In this document: in pieces, positions 47,001-54,560 of the stretch | Numbering within the stretch: position 1 is the stretch's first letter | Layout of the letters: the number at the start of each line of letters is the position of its first letter | Assembly (NCBI GenBank): GCA_024734495.1 | Contig: JALMQS010000055.1 | Span: 9,955,652-10,019,651 of the forward strand | Direction: 5' to 3' | Source: Forficula auricularia | Lineage: Eukaryota > Arthropoda > Insecta > Dermaptera > Forficulidae | DNA: 64,000 nt | Made by a program: the position numbers and the translations under genes | Notes under the pieces: generated by a model | What the model saw: only the letters and a program-made list of their open reading frames with translations | Databases searched by the model: none | Told to the model about the DNA's origin: nothing

Positions 47001-48577
47001 ATACCTATATATTTAGTTTTATATTTATTTCACTAGGGCTGCTCATAACCTAAGAGCACTCCTAGTATTAGACAAAGATTGGATATCTGACGGTGCTATA
47101 GCATAGTATTAAATAAGAGAAATAAGCTGACATCTTCTGATGTTGCCATTCACTTGACTTTACCATACAACCTGGCCTCTCACATGTATTTAATATTTAA
47201 TAAAATTATTTATAACCATGTAGGGGGAGGGGGGTTAGTTTTTGCATTTTTAGATTACTGTGTGCCCACTGATTATGTATACAAAATTTAGTTGAGTTTG
47301 GAACAAGAGCCTATATTTTCATTTTTTGACTCCCTCCACCCATTTTCAGTGCGTTAGTTTTTCAATTTTTAGACTTCTGTGGGCACACTGATTATGTATA
47401 CGGAATTTGGTTGAGTTTGGTACAAAAGCCTATATTTTCATTTTTTGAACCTTACACTCCCCCTCCTCCCCCCACCAATTTTGGGCGGTTAGTTTTTGCA
47501 TTTTTAGACTTCTGGGGTCCCACTGATTATGTATATAAAATTTGGTTCGAGTTTGCTCAAATAGCCTAGATTTTTAATTTTTAACCCCCCCTCCACCCCT
47601 CTTAATTTTGGGTCGATATGCACCAAAAATCTAATCAGTTCTTAATCTCGATGGACCAAAACTACCTGTGGAATTTGGTTTCGATATTCACGACTAGTTT
47701 TTGAGCTAGCTCGTCCACAAAAATTTGGCAACGCACAGACTAATCTAACTAACTAACAGACATTTTGACAAAAACAATTATTATCTCTGAAAAATATAAT
47801 TTTTTTCGATGCTCACTTATTAAAGCTTTTTTGTAGAGCGAAGCTGCCATGGCTTTGCTGAATTTTTTTTAATCAAAATAGTTTCAGCCTTTTTTGAGAT
47901 ATTTCAAAAAAAGAAGGAAAAAACCCACTTTTTTCATGCATCGATTACAATACTTGACCATACCTTGTATGGTAAAGTAAAAAGTGAAATCTTTGTTTAA
48001 TACTACGTATGCTTTTAGAGCAGCCCTAGTGAAATAAATATAAAACTTAATATATATGTATAATAAATTAAAATTAAACTCCATTTATTAATTAATTTAA
48101 TATACTTATAAATTATTTGTAATGAGCTTTGAGAGGGGGTTTCAAATAAAATACTTGATTATTTAATTAATTGAAAAAAAATTTCTTTGTTTATAGACGC
48201 CTTTTAAAAACACAGAGCCTTGAATTTTCAATATAATAATTGAAAAAAAATTATATTTTCTACATTTTTTAAAAATAGCAAGGTCAAAATCCAATTAGTT
48301 TTTCGTTTGTAAATTTTACCTACAAACATTCTAACATCAGATTGATATTACTACGATGTTTCGTTCTTGAGCTATCATGTAATATGTTTTAGTGTTTTAT
48401 TAATTGAAATATTTTAATTTAATTTTTTTTTTAGAATTCTCTACTTATGTATTTACCAAAGATTTTCATGAAGAATGCAAACTTCGTGGAAGATCTTTGG
48501 CCTTGGAAGACAGCGGAGCGGCATCAATTCGATTTTGGAATTCGCAAGATTGTCTTTTAGCTACTACAAGATGTTAA
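31865..48577 (+). CDS. Lipocalin-like secreted protein gene, four exons (gene span)
   Basis: Exons: 31865-32002, 40255-40409, 44166-44259 and 48435-48577, all bounded by GT-AG. Phases fit: exon 1 ends in phase 0; exon 2 ends with two bases of a codon; exon 3 supplies the third. The product is about 175 residues, the usual lipocalin size. It has a signal peptide, a GVWY motif (lipocalin block 1 is GxW) early in exon 2, and seven cysteines after the signal, in line with disulfides. Lipocalins carry small hydrophobic ligands such as pigments, pheromones or lipids outside the cell. Exon 3 is open only if one base is missing from the A run at 44176-44179. Without it the frame stops in exon 3, and exon 4 would join out of phase. 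One sequencing error explains both; a young pseudogene is the alternative. The introns are 8.3, 3.8 and 4.2 kb of transposons. Homology is judged by motif only. Confidence 0.65.
32003..32334. other. Start of intron 1: microsatellites and MITE remnant
   Basis: An (ATT)n run follows the donor. At 32145-32200 is a remnant of the foldback family of 25523 ('gttgtcctctgctt', 'aaataaacatacacatac') with a TA repeat. Confidence 0.45.
32335..32765 (-). mobile_element. Solo-LTR-like sequence with complete promoter and poly(A) signal
   Basis: On the minus strand TATAAAAG (start about 32604) is followed about 31 bases on by TCAGT (32577-32573), and then by AATAAA (32418-32413) in 'gcaataaatgcgggcat'. TATA, initiator and AATAAA in this order and spacing are the plan of a U3-R-U5 long terminal repeat. 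A second TATA-like 'ttttataaaagg' lies near 32700. Exact ends and target duplication cannot be set. No gag or pol is nearby, so it is a solo LTR or a relic, reading against the host gene. Confidence 0.5.
32861..33010 (+). mobile_element. hAT-like terminus CAGAGGCGTAGCCACGGGGG
   Basis: A related end starts the element at 51106 (CAGAGGGCGTAGCTAAGGGG), and both continue with 'tttcttatggcaaactaa.cgtaattaaata'. The right end is not seen here because another MITE follows. Confidence 0.5.
33066..33780. mobile_element. Inverted-repeat MITE (GTGTGGGTATGCCAAATCTA)
   Basis: The left arm (33066-33210) and right arm (33630-33780) are complements, including 'cgaaagtgtgggggacaactttt' and 'ttgcttataactcgaaaac'. 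Fragments of the arm occur at 51440-51500 and 56390-56480. Confidence 0.7.
33974..34071. repeat. Inverted repeat, arms about 35 bases
   Basis: 'tatttaaggtc.gaaatctaagattttaatag' reappears as its complement after a loop of about 30 bases. Confidence 0.7.
34150..35280. mobile_element. MITE (family of 20840) split by a second MITE
   Basis: The arms 34183-34290 and 35165-35275 are complements ('agtaaataaatgttatatgaaatattcatttac'). The middle is the insertion at 34319-35083, plus a hammerhead-like hairpin at 35111-35136. Confidence 0.7.
34319..35083. mobile_element. Mariner-type MITE with arms of about 260 bases
   Basis: Ends CAGGGTGCATAGGAAAGTCA and its near complement; TA at 34317-34318 and 35084-35085. 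The arms stay nearly identical for about 260 bases ('gccacgcaagtgaggtaacggtatag', 'gcgcccctactggcga'). The centre (34580-34820) is unique. No transposase. High arm identity suggests youth or gene conversion. Confidence 0.85.
35281..36019. other. Intron 1: AT-rich with small repeat remnants
   Basis: A minus-strand hammerhead-like hairpin lies at 35418-35444 (CTGATGA-T-GAAG...CTTC-GAAA). A remnant of the 25523 family is at 35645-35675. Confidence 0.4.
36020..36686. mobile_element. Inverted-repeat element, ends CCTAGACGGTCAATCTTTT
   Basis: The right end read inward is CCTAGATGGTCAATCTTTTG. Inside are a truncated GAAGTCGG-family 3' end (36478-36535: 'gaacctcctcc', 'gaagtcggttaa') and another internal CCTAGACGGTCAAT at 36627. 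No coding frame. Confidence 0.55.
36687..38924. other. Intron 1: mostly unassigned repeat debris
   Basis: GC-richer islands 'gggcgacgtctgccccctagccagcctag' (36748-36776) and 'gtagggtaggctagccagg' (37480) look like worn Helitron ends but no full element can be drawn. 37765-37890 is the second copy of the repeat at 650. 38620-38860 has mixed composition with stop codons in all frames. Confidence 0.35.
38925..39985 (+). mobile_element. Long dispersed repeat, copy 1 (about 1.06 kb)
   Basis: Direct counterpart of 57575-58925. Landmarks in the same order: 'cagatcgttgctaaactttat', 'gaagacattgaagaatcg', 'ttaatttcatcaaaattggttaagtcatttt' type text, (CATC)n at about 39747-39774, 'gacgagacctcatg', 'ttacctgaggaccctttgaa'. 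No long frame; likely the 3' end of a LINE or another non-coding transposon. Confidence 0.6.
40255..40409 (+). CDS. Lipocalin-like gene, exon 2
   Basis: Opens with AQELNGVWYLLSSSF after a pyrimidine-rich acceptor 'ctgaatttcag'. It ends at AC|GTAAGT, a strong donor. It holds the GxWY motif and two Cys (S-C and L-A-C), followed by an alternating hydrophobic strand (IHVRLII). GC content is clearly above the flanks. 155 bases, so the last codon is split 2+1. Confidence 0.7.
40535..40662 (-). mobile_element. Copy of the repeat at 14200-14320
   Basis: Reverse match of 'ttccagcagaagaca', 'tcgttataaataaataaaat' and 'gccctcaaaactata'. It is cut off in the hairpin by the next element. Confidence 0.7.
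40664..41277 (+). mobile_element. GAAGTCGG element, full-length linear copy
   Basis: The direct terminal motif TTTTTTGAAGTCGGTTTTAT stands near the start and TTTTTTGAAGTCGGTTAAAA at the end. Between are 'ctctttttagtgatgttattaatagtga', a short basic frame (40785-40958, beginning SRKRKRRSNESEN), and the block with repeated 'atcggttc(a)' and 'gaacctcctcc'. A reverse full copy is at 53884-54560. The short frame is not intact in the others, so coding is doubtful. Confidence 0.7.
41278..41560. other. Intron 2: AT-rich, nothing recognised
   Basis: No element ends visible. Confidence 0.3.
41561..41757. mobile_element. Small foldback element (about 197 bases)
   Basis: Arms 41561-41640 and 41675-41757 are complements ('aagtaggttataatgaaag', 'cagtccataaattatttaaa'). 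It contains CTGAAGA (41664) followed by a GAGA/TCTC stem and CGAAACG. Confidence 0.8.
42131..43275. mobile_element. Pogo/Tigger-like non-autonomous element
   Basis: TA flanks at 42129-42130 and 43276-43277. The ends, read inward, are GTAAACTCTCGTTTATCCGT and CAATAAACTCTCGTTTATCG. No transposase frame. Nested inside are the MITE at 42477-42769 and a hairpin near 43020-43100. Confidence 0.7.
42477..42769. mobile_element. Small MITE nested in the Tigger-like element
   Basis: Arms of about 65 bases: TTCTAACTGATATGACTAAG at the left and its near complement at the right, including 'gacctatcaatgagaagtgttttgacc'. Confidence 0.75.
43231..43540 (+). repeat. Direct duplication of a Tigger end, about 150 bases
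   Basis: 'ttcgcgccacctgattcgataaac' occurs at 43239 and 43390, each followed by 'tttgttagggataa' and 'ttttgatcgacttttaaaattttcgattgaa'. The duplication begins inside the element and carries flanking sequence with it. Confidence 0.75.
43541..44165. other. End of intron 2, AT-rich
   Basis: A T homopolymer of about 22 bases at 43749-43772. The acceptor 'ttttattttag' is at 44155-44165. Confidence 0.4.
44166..44259 (+). CDS. Lipocalin-like gene, exon 3 (apparent one-base loss)
   Basis: The exon begins in the frame set by exon 2 (T-D-G-D-K). After the A run at 44176-44179 the coding-like text is in the next frame: FNGLSFQPPTFPSTLRLKN, ending at GATG|GTACGA. The first frame stops at TGA 44232-44234. 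A fifth A would unite both halves and also give the phase needed by exon 4. Confidence 0.55.
44302..45075 (+). mobile_element. Helitron, plus-strand copy, directly after exon 3
   Basis: The 5' end TCCTATACTACGAAAAGTGC follows an A. The 3' part has 'gggtccagggggcgaagcccc', then a weakened hairpin (GGCTCTTCAGAAGGCGGGCC), then TTTGCAGCTTTTAG and T. The interior is G-rich, with 'ggggtccaggg' repeated at least six times. The frames inside are composition artefacts. It starts only 42 bases after the exon 3 donor. Confidence 0.7.
45301..45324 (+). repeat. G homopolymer of more than 20 bases
   Basis: One of the longest G runs in the window; a further G tract lies at 45563-45580. Confidence 0.85.
45796..46932. 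mobile_element. Inverted-repeat element hosting a hAT MITE
   Basis: Left 'ctattctctaaacaaaaacgttaac' and, read inward from the right, 'ctattcgctaaaaacagacgttaa' match. Both continue with 'taacat' and 'ttaacacc.' text. The interior includes the younger hAT MITE. Confidence 0.5.
45974..46318. mobile_element. hAT-type MITE with perfect 8-base target duplication
   Basis: Ends CAAGGGCGGATCCAG and its complement. TATTTTAT is present on both sides (45966-45973 and 46319-46326). Interior is GC-rich at the left, T-rich at the right. No transposase. The intact duplication and ends indicate a recent insertion. Confidence 0.9.
47125..47990 (-). mobile_element. Mariner-like element with 116-base-type array, reverse copy
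   Basis: The right end read inward is ACTTTACCATACAAGGTATG then GTCAAGTATTGTAATCG, as at 30041. It holds about three array units at 47225-47600 and the 'gagctagctcgtccacaaa' block. The left side ends with the 'ggccatccacttgactttac'-type repeat. This is the fuller of the two copies. Confidence 0.65.
48435..48577 (+). CDS. Lipocalin-like gene, exon 4 with stop
   Basis: Acceptor 'aattttttttttag' then AA, which completes a GAA codon if exon 3 ends in phase 1. Contains STYVFTKDFHEECKLRGRS and three Cys, ending ...TTRC and TAA at 48575-48577. No clean AATAAA follows within 100 bases. Many lipocalins end with a Cys near the C-terminus, which fits. Confidence 0.6.
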
Positions 48578-48599
48578 TTAAAATGTATAGAAGAAATCA

Positions 48600-48730
48600 A
48601 TCGATTCCAAAATACATATTACATATTATTAGGTTGGCCAAGTGGCTGGAATAGTCCTTGCAATAGACGAATTCAAGCCCGGCTCATTGCAAAGGCATTA
48701 ATTTGGCCCCTGTACTCCACACTATAAACA
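48600..48730 (+). other. Possible tRNA-like SINE debris
   Basis: 'cgaattcaagcccggctc' at 48668 recalls a diverged B box. No A box is convincing. Confidence 0.2.
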
Positions 48731-48855
48731 CATAGATAGATTATAAGAATAGAATTTCTTCACCTAAGATATGGCTAAATATCTATACATTTTTAAGATT
48801 TTTAAAAATTCTTGAGTGACCTCTAATGGAGCTAAAATTTGGAGAAGGTTCTTAA

Positions 48856-49470
48856 GGGATTCGTGACTGTTTATCATTTTTATAAGAAAATTCTCAAATT
48901 TTTACCATCGAATCATATGATTAAATATTTATTCCCGAAATTTGAAGTTGATCGTCTGTCCCATTACCGAGAAATAAATTATTGAAAATTGTCCTTTTAA
49001 CATGGTTAGTAAATGGGTCCGAGCCTTTAAAAGGGCTATAACTTCTATACAAATTATACCATTTTCAACCAATTTATACAGATCAATAATTCAACTTTGA
49101 ATGAATCAAAATGATACATGTTTCAATAGTTTGCACATAGCCTAGTTAATTACTTTGTTCATAGAAGTGTCCAAAAATACTAAAAATGTTATTTGTGCGC
49201 CAACATAATATGACAAAAGGAATAGTGTAGAATTCCAACTCTACTTCTCAAGAAATCATTTTTGTGTTAAATAAATGTTTTTATAATGAGAAAATTTTTT
49301 CATCAATATTCTTTTTATTAATATTATCAAAAGAAAGATTTTTATTCGAAATTAACCTCATTATTAACGATTTTTTTATTAAAAAATTTAATAAGCAGAA
49401 GTTGTCAATATGCAGAATATAAAATATTTTTTCAAAGATCCACCAGATAGATAAGCTGTCCCGAACTCCC
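48856..49470. mobile_element. TTAA-flanked MITE, copy 2
   Basis: Left flank TTAA at 48852-48855; the right flank is TAAA (mutated). Ends GGGATTCGTGACTGTTTATC and, inward from the right, GGGAGTTCGGGACAGCTTAT. Collinear with 6438-7020. Confidence 0.7.
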
Positions 49471-50424
49471 TAAAACATGAAATACTAACACATTTTCATG
49501 TTAGACTCGGACGTACTTGCAGAAAAAACTAACATTATTAAAATAAAAAATAAATTTGTTATATGTTTGTTAATAAATAAATAAATTTAGTTAATGAGTA
49601 TTTGTTTATAATTTTATGTTTTAATTTTTAGACCTATGTTAAAATAATTATAATAAATTGTTTCTATGCAACAGAAAAAGAACAAAATAATTTTTTTTCC
49701 TGAGAAAGATTAAATATTTATTCGAAATGTTAACAGCAGATAATTAAAATTGTTATATATCCTAGCTGCCTCACCTATTATCTTAACTTATATTACGGGG
49801 ATGTATTCATTTTTATTTACTTATAATAATTATATCTAATTTAGAATCCGAGGTAAATTATAGCAGAAATCCCGCAAGCCCCCCCCCTCCGCACTTTTGG
49901 GAGTCCAATAAGTGATAAAGCTGAAATCGAGTTTCTTACTAATTATTATTTATTTGATAACATTCTTTAATTATTATTATCCGAGTTAATGCACTTTGTC
50001 AGCTATCCCTTCAGATCTTATTTGGGATTAGTCTCGGTCGATGTGGGGGAAGGGAATTCACCCTGGCCCACGTGAACCAACGGATAATCTCTAATTGAGA
50101 AACTTTCTCACTATGGGTACTGTTGACTTTCCACATAAATTTCACCATTACTGCCTAACTCTTTGAGTTACACAAATTTATAAAATTATCTTTATTAAAT
50201 AATATTTAATTTCCAACCGAAAATTTCATATGAGTGCAAAGTCTAAGATCAATATTTTCTACGAGTTAAAAAATATTTCAATAGTGTATGTAGAGTGAAT
50301 AGACTTGAATCAATAACAAATGTCTTCTCGGATGGTTACAAATCCTCTCGATATAACAGACCAAAAGAATTATAAATAAGAAAGAAATGTATCTTTTTTA
50401 TTTTTATTTTATCAATCTGGAGGT
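49471..50424. other. AT-rich stretch without a recognised gene
   Basis: A C run at 49879-49887. Nothing coding-like was found. Confidence 0.35.
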
Positions 50425-50429
50425 TCAGA

Positions 50430-50760
50430 GTAGAAAAGAAAAACGAAAATGTTTGTGTTCTTGGTAAGTTAACCCAAATTCCAGTTTATCGTAAAATTCA
50501 AAAAATGATCGAATTGACATTTTAAAATAATTAAATTTTTTTATTCCAGATGAAAAATTTGTTATTGTTATTAGATATAACAAACAGTTCACTAAAAGGG
50601 TATAAAAATTCCATTTTTTTAGTCTCGTCGTTAATATTGAGATGAATCCACAGTTTTCTTTTACGTATTTTTTCTTTTTTTTCTTTTTCAACATGGTTCC
50701 AATACCTATACGGCACGTAAAACCACCGCCTCCGGTCTCCAGCTAGAGACATTAGAAGGT
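50430..50760 (-). pseudogene. PIF/Harbinger nuclease N-terminal fragment, frameshifted
   Basis: From an ATG at 50749 the minus strand reads MSLAGDRRRWFYVPYR and then RKRKLWIHLNI. After a shift of frame near 50540 it reads KFNYFKMSIRSFFEFYDKLE and FGLTYQ. HARBI1-type transposases have a W(V/I)HP-like motif, then F.YFRMS...FD.LL..(L)...I near their N-terminus. Both blocks match in the right order. The DDE catalytic part is missing, so it cannot act. Confidence 0.6.
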
Positions 50761-50904
50761 TTAAAAAGTAATTTAAAAAAGAAAACAAAAAAGATTATTT
50801 GTGACGTAACAGACACCGAGTGTCTCTAAATTGGCTGCATCAAATTCCGGTGTCCAGTAGCTCGAGCCACGGTGGCTGGACACTTGAGTGTCTCGTGTGA
50901 AAGG

Positions 50905-51060
50905 GACTTTAATGTCTCTAAAAAATGTGAACATTTCATCATATCCATCCTCAAATCCAAGTCTCTGTTTTCCATTGAATGACACTTTTTTCCCTTGCAT
51001 AAATTGGGCAGTCCACTCTAATACATGATTTACAATTATTATCCTAACTTTGCAAGCTGA
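50905..51060 (-). pseudogene. Unidentified coding-like fragment beside the Harbinger remnant
   Basis: The minus frame reads VNHVLEWTAQFMQGKKVSF then QRLGFEDGYDEMFTFFRDI, stopping at TTA/AGTCCCTTTCACACGAGAC (50900-50917). That sequence looks like a Harbinger end next to its TTA target. The frame may be an exon or another transposase interrupted by the insertion. I cannot name it. Confidence 0.3.
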
Positions 51061-51105
51061 ACATATTGGGGAAAATGAGTTGAAAAATCTTTTATTTAAG
51101 TATTC

Positions 51106-52004
51106 AGAGGGCGTAGCTAAGGGGAGGAGGGTTAGGGATCAGAACCCCCTCTAAGGGAAAAGCCTCAGTTGGATGAGTATCGGCAACTGATCAATCATTT
51201 CTTATGGCAAACTAACCGTAATTAAATATATTTCATATGTTTAATCAAGAATTATGTTCTTTTTTTAATTTCTTGAAGTACCTTTTTAGTCCAGTTAAAT
51301 TGTTCTCTAGAGGGCCCCGGGCGGGAATGTTTTGGTTTCTTGAACCTTTATGTTTTTTAGTGTGATGAATTCGAATCTGAGGTTTTCTAACAAAATTTCG
51401 TGACGTAACATGTGTCAAAAATGCAAAAGGTAAAAAAAAACATCATTTTTTGGCGGTTTTTTGCTTATAACTGGAAAACTATCAACTTTTCGTAAATAAT
51501 CTTCCTATTCAAAATCAAAGTTCATAAAATTTCCTGCAAATTTCATTTGGGTTGAACGTTTACTCGGATCACTTTTTGATAAAACTTGATTTATAGATAT
51601 TTATCATTTCCCATGACACTTTTGAAGATCTGGATCATATCCTGTCATGGAAAATGCTAAATATCTATAAATCTAAGACTTTGATTAAAAAAGTAGTCCA
51701 AATAAACGTTCAAGTCAACAAAATTTCCTAAACAAGATACAAAATCAAGTTTCTAGGATGAGTGTTTTTCATTATATAAGAGAAAACTGCGATTTTTTGC
51801 AAAAAAAAAAAAAAAACATGTTCAGCCCACCCAAAAACATAAAGGGTCGAAGAAATTACAACTATCCTAAAACTTTCCTGGTAAAAACACAATTTAAATG
51901 GACTATTTGTTTTTAATAAAAAAAAAATTCCCACTAAATATTTTGCTTTGTGGATTTATCACCCCCCCCCCCCCATATAACATATTCCGGGTACGCCACT
52001 CTAT
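51106..52004. mobile_element. hAT-like element with inner MITE
   Basis: The left end CAGAGGGCGTAGCTAAGGGG and the right end inward CATAGAGTGGCGTACCCGGA are partly inverted. The middle (51340-51760) contains arms of the family at 33066. A C run lies at 51962-51974. Target duplication is not clear. Confidence 0.45.
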
Positions 52005-52824
52005 GTATTATTATTATTATTTTTTTAATGCAATCGAATGCAAGAAGAGGTGAACCAGTAAATATGCAGCTCCTATGGATCTCGAAAGATCCTTGCATTA
52101 CCGAAGAGAAGGGAAAGTTGATTAAGTGAGAGGGTGTAGACGTAGGTGTCTATGCACTCCGGTTTTGAAGGTTTGACGATTATAGGTGCTGGGAAAGATG
52201 GAGGCTGGGAGAGAGTTCCATTATCCTATTATGTGTTAATTAAATATAGATTAATTACTAGTATACCAATCCTTTGGATAATTAATTCCTATTTGGGAAA
52301 ATTGTTGAAAGTAACTTTGTGTGAAGGCAAATTGTCTTAAATTGATTGTTGATGATTACCAGAAGAAACCCTCTCTCGAGAAATTGTATTGCTCAGCCGT
52401 TTTCTCAATATGCAGACACAAGTGCAGGTTTTAGCTACGTAACTTAGCTAGCTAGCTTGCAAGGCAGCCAGCCGCTCAAGTTCACCTCTGTTTTCTACGA
52501 ATGAATTTCCAAGCAATTAACAACACTAATCGAATTTCGTCAATTAAACCGTTCTTGACGCAAACATCCCTCTCTTATCATATTACTTCAACCTCAAAAG
52601 GGTGTGTTTCCTTAATTGAAAATAATAGAGGAGCAAACAATACAACGGCTTTTCAATTCATTCTCCATAATGATTATTTTATTTGATTAGTCGAAATCAA
52701 AAACAAATTAAACTATAGAAAAAATATTACAGTTTTTTTTTTTCATCTATATGTTAGGCTCAAAGAACGAAAAACGCTCAGTGAGCGAATAAAACGTCCA
52801 GAAGGCGTTGTGGCTAACTCAATA
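52005..52824. other. Stretch without a recognised gene
   Basis: Moderate GC with short open frames (52146, 52501) that match nothing I know. 'agctagctagctt' at 52448 is a short tetranucleotide repeat. Confidence 0.3.
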
Positions 52825-52946
52825 AGCTGACGTGTTCTGATGTGGCCATCCACTTGACTTTACCATACAACCTGTCCTCTCACTTGTATTTAATATTTAA
52901 TAAAATTATTTATAATCATGTAGGGGGGAGGGGTTAGTTTTTGCAT
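52825..52946 (+). repeat. Mariner-like element end cut by mitochondrial DNA
   Basis: The same text as 47125-47248 ('ggccatccacttgactttac', 'ggggttagtttttgcat') stops at 'gcat', where mitochondrial sequence begins. Confidence 0.7.
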
Positions 52947-53102
52947 GGAACCACGTTTCTTGCTGTGTGCCTAGCCCGAGTGGTTTTGGGGCATTTTAGC
53001 CGAATTCATCATTTTGGGTTCGAGGCAGCTGCTTGGTATTGGCATTTCGTAGATGTGGTTTGGTTGTTTTTGTATTTAAGAATTTACTGGTGAGGGGGGT
53101 AG
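52947..53102 (+). pseudogene. cox3: NUMT: 3' end of mitochondrial cox3
   Basis: With TGA read as Trp, the frame gives [20 protein letters not shown] then [14 protein letters not shown] and a TAG stop at 53100-53102. This is the unmistakable C-terminus of cytochrome oxidase subunit III. It cannot be expressed from the nucleus because of the in-frame TGA and lack of a start. Confidence 0.9.
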
Positions 53103-53118
53103 GTTTGGACAGTTGAAG

Positions 53119-53182
53119 GTTTGTCTAGTATAGGAGAAGTATCTTTGACTTCCAATCAAAGGGGCCCGGTCGGGGACAATCA
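53119..53182 (+). pseudogene. trnG: NUMT: mitochondrial tRNA-Gly (TCC)
   Basis: The anticodon arm TTTGA-CTTCCAA-TCAAA is perfect. The acceptor strands GTTTGTC and GACAATC pair at six of seven places. The length of 64 fits an animal mitochondrial tRNA. It sits between cox3 and nad3, its usual arthropod place. Confidence 0.85.
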
Positions 53183-53193
53183 ATTTACTTAGA

Positions 53194-53430
53194 ATGATGG
53201 CTGGGGGGTGGGTTATTGGGGTTGGCCATGGGGTTGGAAAAAAAACCTAAGGGATCGTGAAAAAAATTCACCTTTCGAGTGTGGGTTTGACCCACGGGGG
53301 TCTTCACGTCTACCATTTTCCCTTCGGTTTTTTTTAATTGCCGTGATTTTCTTGGTGTTTGACGTAGAGGTTGTTCTTTTGTTACACCCGGTAATTTCTT
53401 TTCACACCAATCCCGTGGCTTGGGGCTTAG
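53194..53430 (+). pseudogene. nad3: NUMT: mitochondrial nad3, 5' two thirds
   Basis: [14 protein letters not shown] and [14 protein letters not shown] then FDVEVVLLL are the standard core of NADH dehydrogenase subunit 3. The likely start codons (53194 or 53197) are in another frame than the core, so an indel lies near the A run at 53228. The usual C-terminal third is missing after about 53430. The coding strand is T- and G-rich. Confidence 0.85.
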
Positions 53431-53440
53431 CTGAGGACCT

Positions 53441-53883
53441 TTTTAGATCCTCTACAGAACCAAATCCCTTCAAATTCTGACACTAACCTTTGAATTATTT
53501 TCTCATCCACGAATTTTACGATATGTTTTTTTTGAAGATAGACCATTTTTATAATAAGTTTAAATAACTTTAATGCGTTGTTTCAGCGTGTAACTATCCA
53601 TGGTTAAAATTGTATATGTGTCCACTTTTCAAATGTCAACGATGAAATAAAAAGAAGGTAGCCTTCAGAAATTAATTACTACTGACATCTAGACACGACT
53701 TTTGAAAGACCCTTTATATATATAATTTATTTGTTTGAGACTAGTTTCGAAATTATGACCTTCATCATCAGTCTTGTTAATATTAAATCTGTTATTTCTC
53801 ATGGGATAAAATACCCGATTGGATTTAAGTAAACTTGTTTTGACAAAATAGGAAGCAGGTCACTGTGCTGTGTTTACCCTTTT
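53441..53883. other. AT-rich stretch with one hairpin motif
   Basis: A minus-strand CTGATGA-T-GAA...TTC-GAAAC motif is at 53744-53771. No gene. Confidence 0.4.
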
Positions 53884-54560
53884 TTATAGTAACCGACTTT
53901 AAAAAGGAGGAGGTTCTCAATTCAACTGATTTTTTTCTTTCTGTGTCTATGTTACCTGATATCTTCACTAACCGATTCGTTAACCGATTTTGATGATTTT
54001 TTTGCATTGGGTTCAGTATAGTTTCCGATTGGTCCCGCTTTTTTCATTGGTATTGGACCTTTTTTGTTATGTTTGTTCATGCATAACTTCTTTGTTTATG
54101 AACCGATTTTAATGATTCTTTCTGCGTTTGGATCAGTATAGCTCCAAGATAGTCAAACTACATAATTATTTATGTATCTATTTATTTTATGTATGTTCAG
54201 CGTGGACCGATTTCGATGATTCTTTTTTTATTGGAAAGGTGTGGTCCCATATTAATTTGGTCAAGTTCTGATGATATGATCAATGACGAAATAACGTAAA
54301 TCTCAAATTCTTATGAGCAAATAATCGAAATTATAATAAATAAAATCTTAAAACATTCATTTAAAACCCGCTAACGTATCGAGATAATTTCTCTATTTAT
54401 GAATTTAATTTTATTATCATTTTCTGATTCATTCGCCTGGCGCTTTCTCTCACTAAATACATGCAAGTTATTATCTTAAGTCACTTAAATCACTAAAAAG
54501 AGAAAAATAAAATAATTTTTATAAAAAATAAAATAAAACCAACTTCAAAAAAATTAAATG
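53884..54560 (-). mobile_element. GAAGTCGG element, full-length reverse copy
   Basis: It ends in AACCGACTTTAAAAAGGAGG (53882) and begins at the AACCAACTTCAAAAAAATTA side (54537). Internal order matches 40664-41277 reversed. Confidence 0.7.

Noticed and set aside
53208..53480. Functional nuclear nad3 gene
   Set aside because: Frame shifted at the start, C-terminal third missing, no presequence, and adjacent to mitochondrial cox3 and trnG in original order.
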